Of a stretch of 64,000 nt of DNA, positions 31,676 through 43,309 are shown piece after piece. Positions within the stretch are counted from its first letter, which is position 1. Every line of letters starts with the position of its first letter. Source of the stretch: Gautieria morchelliformis (lineage: Eukaryota; Basidiomycota; Agaricomycetes; Gomphales; Gomphaceae); assembly GCA_015179125.1 (NCBI GenBank), contig WHVA01000273.1, positions 1 to 64,000 of the forward strand. The letters are read 5' to 3'. The position numbers were made by a program, and so were the translations under genes. Under the pieces are notes generated by a model. That model made no database searches. It was not told where the DNA came from and saw only the letters and a program-made list of their open reading frames with translations.

Positions 31676-34279
31676 GAATGGGTTCTAGTGAGTCCAGACT
31701 TGACTGCAAACGGCTGTAAAGTGCGGTGGGAAACCGTCACAATATGACTCCCACACACAACGGGGATCGCATATTTGTCTTACCCCCTGGTATCGAATTG
31801 TGGTGTCGGATATGATTAGCATTCGTGAGTAACCCATATTCTTACTATGGCACGACGCTGACGAGACTAGAGACTATAGTGACCCTCGTCGTTTCAAGGA
31901 CCCTGAAATATTCAGGCCGTCTCGCTGGTATATATGGGTCTCAGGATTCCGATCTGAGCTAAAAGTTTCCGGTCTCGCCCGGGGTTTCTAGGGCCGGTCT
32001 TAGAACAAAATGAGACAAACAAGCAATGGAGAGATCGCTTCATTGAAGACGGGTTGTGGGCCTTGTGTCCGGCAGTACCGCTGAAGCTTTCCAGGCGTCT
32101 CTAAGGATATTATTTACAGGGAACTACGGAGAGTATAGATCTATACTCTCTCCATACTAAGCACCTGGATGACCAACGTCCGCCTTCTGGATAAATTTCG
32201 TATCGATCATTTATCGACCTGAAGGCGAATAAAACCTTTGAGAAGAATCTGAGACGCAACCGATAGTTCTAGGATCGGTGTATGTTCATCACCGCACTCG
32301 TCACTCGGGAAGAAGATCAACTGAGGCGAAAAATACCGTTCCTTATTAGTAGACGCGCTAAATTACAATCGAGCTGTGGTATTCCGGAAACAAATATCAC
32401 TGGAATCGCAACGCTCTCTCCGGAGACGTCACGACCTCGAGTCGATTGAAATCATACCAGCCAGTAAGTTGTCAGTTTGCATAATTTTCCCGCGTGCGGC
32501 GAAAATGTAACCCCGTGATCGATTGGGAGTGTGTATGAGAAAGATATAAGCGGAGAAATCTTTGTGTCGGTTGGCATCACCGGTCACCGGTGCACCGCGG
32601 TGCAGACAATGGTCTGGAGTGTGTCCTTATGAACCCTTATGGACGCCCAACGTGTCAATATATAAGGCTGCGGCCCATTGTTTTACTTTTTCTCCGGCAA
32701 CGGAGCCCCGTCGATGCGGAGCGTGCAGTTCTCTCGTTGTCGTATCGTCGTTAACCTGGATGGGGGTGACACCCCCCTCAGTTGTAAGTGCCGTGACTGT
32801 CGTCGCCGTTGTCTTCGTACTAGTAGTTTTCGGTGGCCTTGTGACTGACCGTCCCCACAGACTCATCTCCTCACTTGTCCGTAACCGACCTGAGGTGGCC
32901 AGGCTCTTCTTTTATTGTCAGTCATGTGATCGCATGCATTTACTGGCCTGAGTATCTGCTAGTGAGTGAGACTGTGGTGTCGCTGATGTTTGATGCTGAC
33001 GATCCCCAAGTGTCTGCTCCGAGGGAAAAGAAGCCCCACGGAGGCTCCGATCTGGCGATCGGGATATCAAATACCCTTCAAGCTCCGGGTGCTAATAGGA
33101 GATTGTCAATCCAGTGTGATTGGCGGTAGTGCGAGTGCGTATCGCGTCTCTCACCTTGCTCCCTACTCACAAATCCGTAGGCTTATTGTAAACCGATGTT
33201 CCTGGTGTATTGATCCCGGTGACCGATCGTCGACCCGCATCCTGTCTGCCCACACGCCGCGTCATCCGCGCCCAGTCCCGTCTACAGGACACCCGCCAGT
33301 ACATAGCGTCTGGCCACCCGTCCCCGGACATCCCGACTGCGCGTGCCGATACTTGTCGTCTCTGGGTACGCTCGAGTTGCGTCGCATATCTGTTCGCCGG
33401 CTGTGATATCTCCACAACGTCCTTTCCGATAGGCTTCGGCTGTTCAAATCAATTACCCAGTTCCCCTCCTGCGACGCCCAACCCATCTCTTTCTCTCCGC
33501 CCTCCCCTTGACTCCGCCGCACCATCACTTCCGTCGACGCTGTTGCACTCGCACTGTTGTCGAACTGCTACACTCCGTTCCCGTGTTCCCTCGCCATCTC
33601 CCTGGTTCGGGTATCGTCCTCGTTCTTCCCTGGTAGGCGCGGAATCGTAACGCTTTATCCCCAGGCCCTGAGTGGCTCTCGGGTTTCGTTCTCCGGCTGA
33701 GTCCAGTATATGCATACGACACGTCAGTCCCGTGGGTACCATAGATGCGCATTTTATAGGGTCGGGCTCTGTCGGACCGCTGGCTCGTATGCCACGTCCC
33801 ATTCCACATGTTGTGGATGTCCTTGTTCGTGATGCGTTTGACGTCATGTGTGACGTCCGTTTGCTAGTCGGCTCTTGTTGGAGCGTGGGGTTTGAGCTGA
33901 TGCCCAATGTTGTTCTCTGTCGTAGCTTCGAGTCTGCCCCCCTTGTATCGTACTATGTTCTAGGTACTTGATACTATGACTCGAGGCAAGACTCTGTGTG
34001 AAATCGTGTATGTTGGACTGAGCACATGTTCAACTATTGGGGGAAAGCACCAATAAAGTATCTACGCGAATAGGGCGAACATGGCAGTGGAGCGGAAATT
34101 TAAAAACAATAAGAAAAACATTGATTACTGGGCTCTGGCACTGTGGAGTCTACACATACAGATTGGAAGGGGAAAGAATGAATAGATTGTTTTGCTGTGT
34201 CTGGTTCAGGCTTATGGAATCCCTGGATGTCATCAGGCACCTCACCAGCTCCGCCCTGTTCCCAAGGGATCCCATACCA
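31676..34279. other. 2.6 kb without recognisable gene
   Basis: CpG-rich in contrast to 25-29.7 kb. Open frames on both strands overlap each other and show no domain. There is a perfect 22-bp palindrome GAGAGTATAGA/TCTATACTCTC at 32129-32150. I see no tRNA, rRNA or repeat with a second copy here. Confidence 0.4.
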
Positions 34280-34955
34280 AATGCCTTACTCTCCGGACAT
34301 TGGGTAGGTCGCGGTCCCTTCCATGGTGATTGCGGGAATGACCAACTCCTTCCTTGCTCGGCATGCCACGGCGGGAGTCGTTATTCTGATAGAAAGTGGC
34401 CATGGCCTGGGCGATGAGCTGGGGTTCAGGGTGATACTATCACCGTTCAGAACACAGCTCCGTGGTGCTTTGCGGTGCTGCCAGCATAGCAAAAGTCTTA
34501 ACGCAACCAGAAAAGATGATGACGGGTTTGGTATCAGGGTTAGGGGGGAGGCGATCGTAGTCAAGAACCTCCGAAAGTTCCAGCATGAAGTTATTGACAG
34601 CAGAAGATTCCTGACCAGCCTCCGGATCCAGTGCAAAGATAAGGTAAAGCAAGAGATTTGCGGTATGTCGCTCCTTGATGACAATAGTATTGTCCTTGAT
34701 TGTGAGGAAGCCGTGGAAAACTGTCGTGGTTCGAGTGCCGTTCTGGTAGATAATCGGTGCCGAAGAACTGATTTTTCGTGACCGGCTTTACCTGATGTTC
34801 TAGGACTGTACATCGTTGGATGTCCAATGGCTTGAGGACTTTGCTGATCTGAATTGATTGGCCGTAAAGTTGAAGTATCACTGTTAATGAGTTAACCAAG
34901 TCCAGCCAAAACGAGCCCCTATTACGTAGGGCGGAATGAAAGACTCACTGGTGAA
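34280..34955 (-). pseudogene. Broken gene of unknown function (conserved-looking protein)
   Basis: Three consecutive minus-strand stretches read as one protein: about 34955-34770 (VNSLTVILQLYGQSI, CTVLEHQVKPVTKN), 34765-34440 (SSAPIIYQNGTRTTTVFHGF, TANLLLYLIFALDPEAG, KPVIIFSGCVKTFAM) and, after two adjacent stops, 34439-34285 (YHPEPQLIAQAMATFYQN). One frameshift lies near 34765 and two stops near 34437. The codon patterns are convincing but I cannot name the family. There is no membrane segment or catalytic motif. It lies just upstream of the NLR gene on the other strand and looks like a host gene pseudogenised in place. Confidence 0.55.
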
Positions 34956-35388
34956 TCGTCGTAAGGCATATTATTGTCGTGTCACTTCAGTAAGGTGGCG
35001 GTCGCAAGTAGGAAAGACCTCCCTGTATTCTTCCCTCGGTGCGAGGCACGACTTCGAGGTCAGCTCGTGTTTCTTCATCTGTTTCTCTCCTAATCGGGGG
35101 TTTTTTTCCTATTCATCTTGCTGTAAGTTTACCATGAGCCGCCCTCGGGTTCGGTGGTGTGGAGTCAGAAGTCCGCTTTATGTAAACAGCGATGACAACC
35201 AGTGAAACACTGCCTGTGGTGAACTCTGGCATGCGGTGATATGATATCGATGTGATTTCAAGTTGTTTGGATGTGCATTATGGTTCTTGCCATTTGGCTC
35301 CGAATGGGTGCCAAAATACCTGGCACGAGGTGATTCCACCGTGAGTATATAAGAGCTGGCGGTTCGAGTACCCCCACTTCCCGACACC
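34956..35388. promoter_or_regulatory. Upstream region of the NLR-like gene
   Basis: No gene. A TATATAA (35346-35352) lies about 40 bp before the ATG at 35389, compatible with a core promoter. The region also separates the NLR gene from the divergent pseudogene at 34280-34955. Confidence 0.4.
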
Positions 35389-36083
35389 ATGGCTGAAGGT
35401 CTTGCAGGTGTGGGATTAGCAGGCAAGTCCTAGATACATATTTTCCTCTCTTGCCGGGCTCATCAGCCCACCCAGCGGGTGTCATCGGCATTCTTAATCT
35501 CAGTGAAAGGGTGATCCGCGCTTGCTACACGTACGGGACTGCATACAAGAATGCCCCCAAAGATATGAACAAGCTTGGCAGCCAGGTCTCAGGGCTCCGG
35601 TACTTCGTGCGCTTCACGAGCTCGTAATGGATGAGGAGACCAAGGCATCCTCTCGATTACCAACTTTGATTGAGGCGCTCAATACACCCTATGACCCTCA
35701 AATTGCTGATAGTTCTGCAGAACAGAACAGCACCGAGAAAGCGTCCGAACAGTACGAAGATGGGCGCACAGATTCCTTGTCAAGTGGCCCTACCGGTCGC
35801 GGAGCCATGATAAAACGTCTCTGGAGAACTTGGTTGAAACCCGAAGATACTCGCAGGGCTGCGTTGGAAACCAAGGGTAGACGCACAGATGACATGCTCC
35901 GTATCCTTGCAACAACTGAGAATACGTTAGAGACCGAAGTTGGAGGCGCCGATCGCATGCCCCGTGCCCTTGCGAATTACCATGCCGAACTCCAGAGTCT
36001 TTTGGACAAGCTAAAAGACAAGGACGGACGTTCATCTCGCAAGAAAGCGCTGGCCTGGACATTCAAGCAATATTGCGAGGTTA
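35389..36083 (+). pseudogene. NLR-like gene, N-terminal exons (part 1 of 3)
   Basis: The ATG at 35389 gives MAEGLAGVGLA. A 44-bp intron with a GC donor (35423-35466) follows, then PAGVIGILNLSERVIRACYTYG and YKNAPKDMNKLGSQV. This is the usual start of fungal NLR-like (STAND) proteins, a small helical domain. A 1-base shift near 35590 moves to the frame 35600-36103, with a helical, charged stretch ending KALAWTFKQYCEV. The frame is then cut by the TA-flanked element at 36084. Joining 36083 to 52275 continues the codons GTT AAG AAG ACT without a gap. Such proteins are intracellular receptors linked to non-self recognition in fungi; that role is inferred here. Confidence 0.8.
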
Positions 36084-36700
36084 CACCCGTTTGCAGTACC
36101 TAAGGCGCGCGTCGGATTTGCTTCCGTTTTAGCGCGCAAACTTCGAACAACGATATCTTGCTTGATATCGCTCCGATTCGCTTGAAATTTCATATCTGAA
36201 GCTATGTGGACCATAGCTAGGGCATAGAACTAAAAAATCCAAATAAAACAAGCATTTTTTATTTTGCATTTTGGGTGCTGAGGGCAAGCTTAGCTTACTG
36301 TATGTAGTTCAATGCAGGTTTTAATTTTGTTTGCTACTTGTACTAATGGTGAGAACCCACTACAGGAGAATCTCCAGAAGAGGGTGTCATAGGATTGGAG
36401 AGGAAGGGCTTAGCTTCTTCTGACATTGGATCAGTGAGATCTGACGGTAGGTGTTCATTCTTGATGTCGGATTTCCTCCTGTGTAGCATAAGCCCCGAAA
36501 TCTTTGATCCCTTCCGCACCGAGTGCCAATGCACCATAAGGCAACTTCGCCGATCCTGACACGTTCTTAAGCTCAGAAACCGCAGGGGCGCACACGTATG
36601 CGGTGGGGTGAGGGGCGCGGAGGTGCTGGGGTGGGCGAGCTGGTGTAGGAGGACGGGGTGGTGGGGGAGCGGGCGGCGGCAGGTGTGGGTGCTGGTGCGG
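36084..36700 (+). repeat. Left terminal inverted repeat of giant element
   Basis: Near-identical to the reverse complement of 51640-52272. The outer 200 bp are related to the MITE at 24610-24986. Differences include a 3-bp TTT absent from the right end and a short deletion near 36287 (GCTGAGGGCAAGC against GCTGAGGGGGGAAC...). The inner part merges into the GC-rich minisatellite. Confidence 0.88.
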
Positions 36701-36848
36701 GTGCAGGGACGGGTTGGGCGGCAACGCGAAGGACGCGGGGGCGGAGGTGGGCGAGCTGGTGTAGGAGGATGGGGTGGTGGGGAAGCGGGCGGCAGCGGGT
36801 GCGGGTGTGGGTGCAGGCACGGGTGCGGGTGCAGGTACGGGTGCAGAT

Positions 36849-36882
<34 letters not shown>

Positions 36883-37490
36883 GTGCGGGTGCAGGGACGG
36901 GTTGGGCGGCAACGCGAAGGACGTGGGGGCGGAGGTGGGCGAGCTGGTGTAGGAGGACGGGGTGGTGGGGAAGCGGGCGGCGGCGGGTGCGGGTGCAGGT
37001 ACGGGTGCAGGTGCAGGTACGGGTGCAGATGCAGGTGCAGGTGTGGGTGCGGGTGCAGGTGCAGGTGCAGGTGCAGGGACGGGTTGGGCGGCAACGCGAA
37101 GGACGCGGGGGTGGAGGTGGGCGAGCTGGTGTAGGAGGACGGGGTGGTGGGGAAGCGGGCGGCGGCGGGTGCGGGTGCAGGTACGGGTGCGGGTGCAGGT
37201 ACGGGTGCAGATGCAGGTGCAGGTGCGGGTGCGGGTGCAGGGACGGGTTGGGCGGCAACGCGAAGGACGTGGGGGCGGAGGAGGGGGTGGTGGGGAAGCG
37301 GGCGGGTGTGGGTGCAGGTATGGGCGCAGGTGCAGGGACGGGTTGGGTGACGACGCGAAGGACGCGGGGGGCGCACGCGTACACGGCGGGGTGAGGGGCG
37401 CGGAGGTGCTGGGGTGGGCGAGCTGGTGCAGGAGGACGGGGTGGTGGGGGAACGGGCAGCGGCGGGTGCGGGTGCAGGTACGCGTGCCCT
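36600..37490 (-). repeat. GC-rich minisatellite, compound (GGTGCR)n plus ~180-bp units
   Basis: Higher-order units of about 150-190 bp recur near 36710, 36897, 37080, 37245 and 37338, each with GGTTGGGCGGCAACGCGAAG. Between them are hexamer runs such as GGTGCGGGTGCA. On the minus strand one frame reads Pro-Ala dipeptides followed by a Ser/Thr/Pro block (AAARFPTTPSSYTSSPT), so this probably was an expanded exon like the one in the right arm (51585-51774). All three minus frames are open because the repeat unit is often a multiple of three, so the long frames there are not evidence of separate genes. Confidence 0.8.
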
Positions 37491-37843
37491 GGGACACGAA
37501 TGTGCCTGGGCCATGGCGCTCTGTGGGAGTCGAGTGGTCAGACACCCTGGTATGAGGAATACGGGCCAGGATACTCACGGAAGTTGGCCACTGGGGTTAT
37601 GGGGGAGTTGACAGGGAGCTGCTGGTACTTGATGGCGAGCCTGTGGAGCTAAGCGAAAAGGCGCGATTGAAGAACAGGGTCAGCGGATGCTTCGAAGCCC
37701 GGGGCAAGTTCATATGGAAGACGAGTGCCGAACCAAGAGAGGCTGAAGTGTCTGTGGTGCGTGGTGTTGTCGATGGTGCAGCGCGGCAAGCCGCCTATTA
37801 TGAATCGGCATAACCCGACCAAGTTCGACTTGCCTTACCAACA
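37491..37843. other. Spacer inside giant element
   Basis: No recognisable gene. It lies between the minisatellite and the start of the gene at 37844, and presumably includes that gene's promoter. Confidence 0.35.
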
Positions 37844-39530
37844 ATGGGAAATAACAAAAATAAAAGACAGCCCACCAAGTCAACACGAGCAACGAAAAAG
37901 GTCAAAGAACCTCCAGAGGAACTGTTACCTGACATAGCGGGAATTCAGGGCAAAGGTCGGTTTATATATAATGATGCTATTTCAAGCTCACCAGTTATTT
38001 AGAATCTGTTCAAACTACTAGCACTTTTCGACCGAAATGTCAGGCGGCAAAAAAAGTAACTTTTGAAGACTTAGAATCTGAGTCAGGGTCTTCATATGAG
38101 GAAGAGACCCAGCCAGCTCAAAGTGCATCCGAGTCCGAAGCCGAGCCCAACGACCCTAATTGAGACTCAGAGTCTGAAGAGTTAGTAGAGGTGGCAGTTC
38201 CCAAACAGGTAAAGGATATTGATGAACCTGGTATGCCATCATATTTTTCATTTATAATTTGATGCTCATTTCACGGCCTAGTAATTATCTTGCGTGTTCC
38301 GGACGGCACTGAAGCCGAAGGGTTTGTTGAGCGTGTGAAGCTTCCTGCCAACGTCAGTTACAAGAAGGTCGAGGAACATATCTTCAAAGCGATAGGGTGC
38401 TATCAAACAGTGAAAAAGATGCCGCACCTAGCTTACCGGCTCAAAGGTGTGCGAGATAAACACCTTTCGAAACTGGCAAAAGAAGAGGACTGGGACAACC
38501 TCAAGGATGATGTGAAGGGCGCTCAGGCAAGGAAGAAAAAGGGCGATGCCAGTGGCGTGGAAGTAGACATCATTCTGGATGAAAGTGTACGTGTGCGTGT
38601 GACTTCGCATGGCAGCCGCATCTGATATTATAAGAATTATAGTACATCGCATTGCTTCGGCATACACTTTCCAGGAAAAGGGACAAAACTGTGACAAATG
38701 CAGCTGGCAGGGGCAAAAAGAAGAAAGCTCGTATTCAGGACTTGAACACCGATTCTGACACTGAAGGATCTGAGATCGAAGAGCATGGCCTACCGACAAA
38801 ACGGGAAAGGGATTTCATGGAGGCGTTGAAGGCAGAGTATTCAAACTGTGGCAAACTGGCATGTGCTTCAAAAGTCTGCAAACTGAATAAGAATGGAGAG
38901 CACACGCATTTATCATGGTGCCAACTCCAGTCCTGGGTAACAGCCTTGGTGAGTACAACCTTTGCATTTATATGTATTACTCGCTGCTAATAATGCGAAT
39001 TTAGGTTTCTAACATTCATGGGGTCACTCTGAAAGTTCATTCCTCCAAACAACGCTCACTTCGAAGATTTCCATTATCGCAAAGACTCCATTCAAAAAGA
39101 GAAGACCGATGAAGGGTCAACGGCAAACCTGCCCGGCGCTGCATTGGGTCTTCAAGGATCATTTCCTATGATGATGTTCCCACCAATTGACTATTGAATG
39201 TTTGCTCAGAACATGGTCCTGAACCGCCCTGTTACTCCAGTCAATCCTGACAAGAGACCGGAACAGTTGACCCCTGCGACTCCCGGTGACATCGCTTACC
39301 CAAGCATCGAAGAGTTTCTTGACGATGTCCGTAATTGGCCTGAGGCTAGGGGGCAGAACATTGACGAATTCAAAGGTAAATTTGAAGCAAACAACGTTTA
39401 CTTCCTAAATGAACTGAAGGAGGTGACGGCTGATGTGCTCATGGCCAACATCGGGATGTCATGGGGTGACGCAAATTTCATCAAAGGAGCGGCTAGAAAG
39501 GCTATAAGGAAGCTTGCTAAGAAGGTGTGA
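37844..39530 (+). pseudogene. Multi-exon gene of unknown function with a C-terminal SAM-like helix bundle
   Basis: The ATG at 37844 gives a basic start (MGNNKNKRQPTKSTR). Introns fit at 37956-38002, about 38231-38282, about 38583-38682 and about 38948-39004. The second exon is acidic and Ser/Glu-rich, with one TGA near 38163. The next has VKLPANVSYKKVEEHIFKAI and a Lys-rich stretch. A Cys/His segment follows (CGKLACASKVCKLNKNGEH). The final piece (39198-39530) ends in a helical region VTADVLMANIGMSWGDANFI resembling SAM-type bundles. A frameshift near 39025 and a TGA at 39195 break it. Proteins of this build are common in mushroom genomes, but I know no function. Confidence 0.5.
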
Positions 39531-41377
39531 GAGGGAGGGAAGCAAGCAGAATTATGCCAGTAGGACACAATAATTAGATTTACTATATACATCAAAAAGA
39601 ACAATTTAGAGAATTATGGATATTTGAGATCGGCGGCCTTAGTACCGTCTGAGGCAGTGCATGGCACATTATTGGTATTTAACCTTGAGGCCGCTACCAC
39701 CAACACACCGCAAGAATGTAGATGGTTCACTTGTCACGTGACTTGTCCGCATGTTGACAACAGCTCTGCCTCTCAGACTCGCACAACATAGTTCTTTACT
39801 TGTTGTCTGCCTCTAATTCTCGATATTTGTTATTCCAGATGCCATCAACACCGCCCCAATCTCTCAAGCTTCCGTTGATGACGAGCACACCATATAGCGC
39901 CAGTTCCAGTAAATCTCATGAATCACACATTCGGACCCAGGATGATTTGAAAAAGCTGATGAAGGGCGAGTTCTCCAGTGCAATATTCGAGAGTAATTCT
40001 CTGCTTGAAGAGCGCTGTCGGGCGGATCAAAAAATTGTCGACACTGTCCTATCCAAACTGAAACCTGGCGTGTTCTGGGACAGCCCAACCGACACTTTCA
40101 AGGAATGGCCCAGCCGCACTGGTCCAGAAAGCGCTCATTATGCGCCGTTGGAGTGGTTACTCAACCAGATTCTGTCCATCTCCTCCCAAAAGCTGCCGAA
40201 TGGCAATATCCACCGAGGTCTTCAGTTTTACGTGTACAGTCGGGAAATGGCTGAAGGACTTGACACAGACTCCCCCCTAAAACCAGACCTTGTTGGTTGT
40301 CAGTCTGTTGGTAAGAGCCGAGGCTTGAAGCCAAAGCTCTCATGGAACGAGGCTGAAATTTGCGTAGAGGTGAAGAATAACTGGCCTGGTTTGATCCTGC
40401 AGTCAAGCACGTACGCGCACTGTATGTTCACACACCGATTGGATAGACTCTTCGTCACTGTTATCAATTTCAACAACGCAACGATGGGGGTGCGCTTCGG
40501 ATTTTATTCTCGCATGGGTCTGGTTGTTACGCCGGAACTTGACCTCTCGAAGGAGGGAGGCTTTAAAGGATTTGTCCGCGGAGTGGTTGGGATTAATTCA
40601 TGGACCAACACAAACCACGCTGGAATCGATACTACTCATACCATCACAGACATTGCAATTCCCGAGAGGGGTATATTCAATATTTCGAAAACACTTTGTG
40701 ACCGACGTTGCGTTCGCGGACAAGCAACGCGTGTGTATCTTTTGGTCAAGAAGGGTGCGTTTTGACGTTTAGAGATCTGGGCCAGTAGTTAACAATTGGG
40801 TTTGAAGGTGCAACCGCCACCGATGGTTCTCCCGCTCAACCTTCGTCCACTCACCGGTATAACTTACGAAGTCACCAACCCCCGCGTTCTCAGCCTGGAA
40901 AAGAGACTGACGGTCGAGAACCCTTGAGGTTGAAGGGAGGCATATCTTTTCTCTTGCCGGACACTGTCATTCTGAAAGATTCATGGCCATTGAAAACCCA
41001 TAACGAAGAAGGCACAATGTTTGGAGCGTTATCGGGCGGATTTGGACTGCCAGACATCCTTGTCTCATACCCTGTCGAGGACGGAATGGATAAGCTCATA
41101 CCTGATGACGCAACGTATTGGCCCGTGTGTGCGCCAGAGCCATACGCTGGGGTTAGGCCTGATGAACGAATACATATGCGATCTGTTTTTGAGACCCGAG
41201 GGACGTCACTGCGAGCTGCACAAAGTCCTCGATTGCTCGTGCGTTGCATAGTGCATGCCATGTTGGGTATGTGAACGAAGAGGGCATCGGACATGATTTA
41301 CCTATAATGGTGATTGACAGGGCATTTTGGGCTGTTTAAGAACGGCTGGTTGCACCGTGACGTAAGCATCGGGAACG

Positions 41378-41937
41378 TGTAAGGACCCGGCCTTTGGCCG
41401 GTTACTTACCGGTAGAACCTTCTTCCGAGCCCGAGCCTTGTGATATTCATGCCCGAGTACATATGATACTTATCCGCGCCCGAGCCCGAGCCCGAGCTTG
41501 AACTCATATCCGACCTTGATCCCATGCCCGTATCCCCTTAGTTACTGATTCCGCTCCATCACGCATCATTCGTATATTACCTCGCCCTGACCTCGGTCTC
41601 CTGACCTCGCCCTGACCTCCACTAATCTGTTCACCCCTGACTTGCACCTCGTCCGTATATAACCCCCTTGTATGCATTCCTACTCCTCAGTCTGAAAATC
41701 AACTATCGTATCCCTTCGATCCCTAGCTAGTTTCTAAGCCTCGCCTCTTAAGCCAAACTTCGCCTCTTATTCGTTTGCCTCCGAAGTTGGGACTCGTGCG
41801 TAGGGTCGGCGCAGCACATAAGCTGAAGCCAAGTCCCTCTCCGACTTCCCCATCCAAACCTCGCCCCGTAACCTCGGACCTTGCCTCAGGTTTCGTTCCC
41901 GACCTCGGCCAACCTTACGACGGATCGTATCGTAACA
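41378..41937 (+). repeat. 5' LTR (560 bp)
   Basis: It matches 48301-48846. A TATATAA box lies at 41656-41662. It contains a doubled GACCTCGCCCTGACCTC stretch that is single in the 3' LTR, explaining the 14-bp length difference. Confidence 0.93.
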
Positions 41938-41981
41938 GTATTTTCAGACTGCTTACACCCTACGTATCCCTTTTTTTCACG

Positions 41982-43212
41982 ATGTCCATGATAACTCGTT
42001 CTCGCACCCTTCGGGGTATCTCAGAACAATGACGTTTCTCGGAAGCCCCCGATGACTCACCCTCATCCCCGGGGATACCCCTCGCAGACCCCGCCGAGCC
42101 TAGTAACAAAGGCAAGGGTAGGGCTAACCCCGGTGACCCTTCAGGTGATCCAGGTGATGGCTCTGGAAGTTCTGACAATGATCGGGACCTCCCCAACCTG
42201 CCGCCCGAGGACCTCGGTGACCTTGAGGACAACGGGCTTATGCGTCGAATGTTCATCAAACTCGCGAAACCTTGCGAGCCCGAAGCATGAGCCAAGGTCA
42301 AGGAACCGGATAGTTATGACGGTACTGACCAGGACAAACTTCGCACCTTCTTCCTTCAATGCGTACTCAACTTCCGAGATCGCCCCACCGCTTTCAAGAC
42401 TGGGGCCTCAAAGGTGCAGTATGCTATTTCTTACCTGTCCGGCTCGGCTCTACAATATTTCAAGCTGGCGATCCTCGGCGAAGTCCAACCCGAGCCAGAT
42501 TGGCTCGAGGACTGGGACAGCTTCAAGGCCGAGCTCGAGCTCAACTTCAGCCCATACGACAACGCGGCCCAAGCCGAGATTGACCTCGAGAAGATCGTTA
42601 TGAAAGAGCACCACAAGGCCGCGTGATTCTTTATGACTTCGCCCGAGCTTCGACTCGGACTCAGTGGAACGATGCGGCCCTCCGACACTTTGCCTACAAG
42701 GGCTTGGCCAAACGAATCAAGGACGACTTACTTCACTTCCCTCGATTCCGCAGCCTCGCCGAGCTTAGGAACTTCGCGCTGGAATGCGACAGCCGTTACT
42801 GGGAGTGTAAGGAATACGACGCTATGATCAATGGTCGTAGCTCCCAGCCTGCACGCACCACTAATCAGTCCAGTAGCAATGCCACTAACAACAACCAGTC
42901 CTCCAGCGGTTCCAATAACAATAAGAACCGCAACAAGACTAACAACAGCGGCAAGGGTTCCAACAACAACAACTCTTCGAACAACAAGAGTCAGCCCGAC
43001 ATTTCGAGCAAACTCGGGAAGGATGGCAAACTACTTCCCGAGGAGCGCCAACGTCGGGTCGACCAAGGCCTTTGTTGCTTTGCGGCACCAAAGGTCACAT
43101 CGTCAAGGACTGCCCGAAGAACAAGTCTACCAACAGTAGCGGTTCTAAAGGTCAGGCAGCGAAGACCCCTAACGAGGGGACTTCGGCCTCCATTACGGAG
43201 GTGAAAAAATAG
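41982..43212 (+). pseudogene. gag: Gag of the chromovirus in the kinase gene
   Basis: ATG 41982 (MSMITRSRTLRG). The frame breaks at TGA 42030-42032 and again at 42288 and about 42624, but the pieces line up. An acidic Ser/Pro N-terminus is followed by a capsid-type region (LRTFFLQCVLNFRDRPTAF, ALQYFKLAILGEVQPEPDW, WNDAALRHFAYKGLAKRI), an Asn/Ser-rich linker, and a nucleocapsid CGTKGHIVKDC reached through a frameshift near 43080. It ends VKK-stop at 43210-43212 after a run of six A. Confidence 0.75.
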
Positions 43213-43309
43213 GTAGCAACCTCGGAACCACACAATCCGAGGATTGCGGTAACCTCACCCGTGTGCCAGACTCAGCGCCGCTTCTCATTCATTGTCCAAA
43301 GATTCCCTT

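Noticed and set aside
33167-33971. Overlapping 80-150 residue ORFs on both strands
   Set aside because: High GC makes long random frames. None has a domain, and no frame is clearly better than the others.
36343-37578. Very long proline/histidine-rich minus-strand frames (up to 411 residues) and plus-strand Gly/Arg-rich frames over the minisatellite
   Set aside because: All frames are open because the hexamer and longer units lack stop codons. Only the Pro-Ala frame matches the spliced exon in the right arm, so no separate genes are called.
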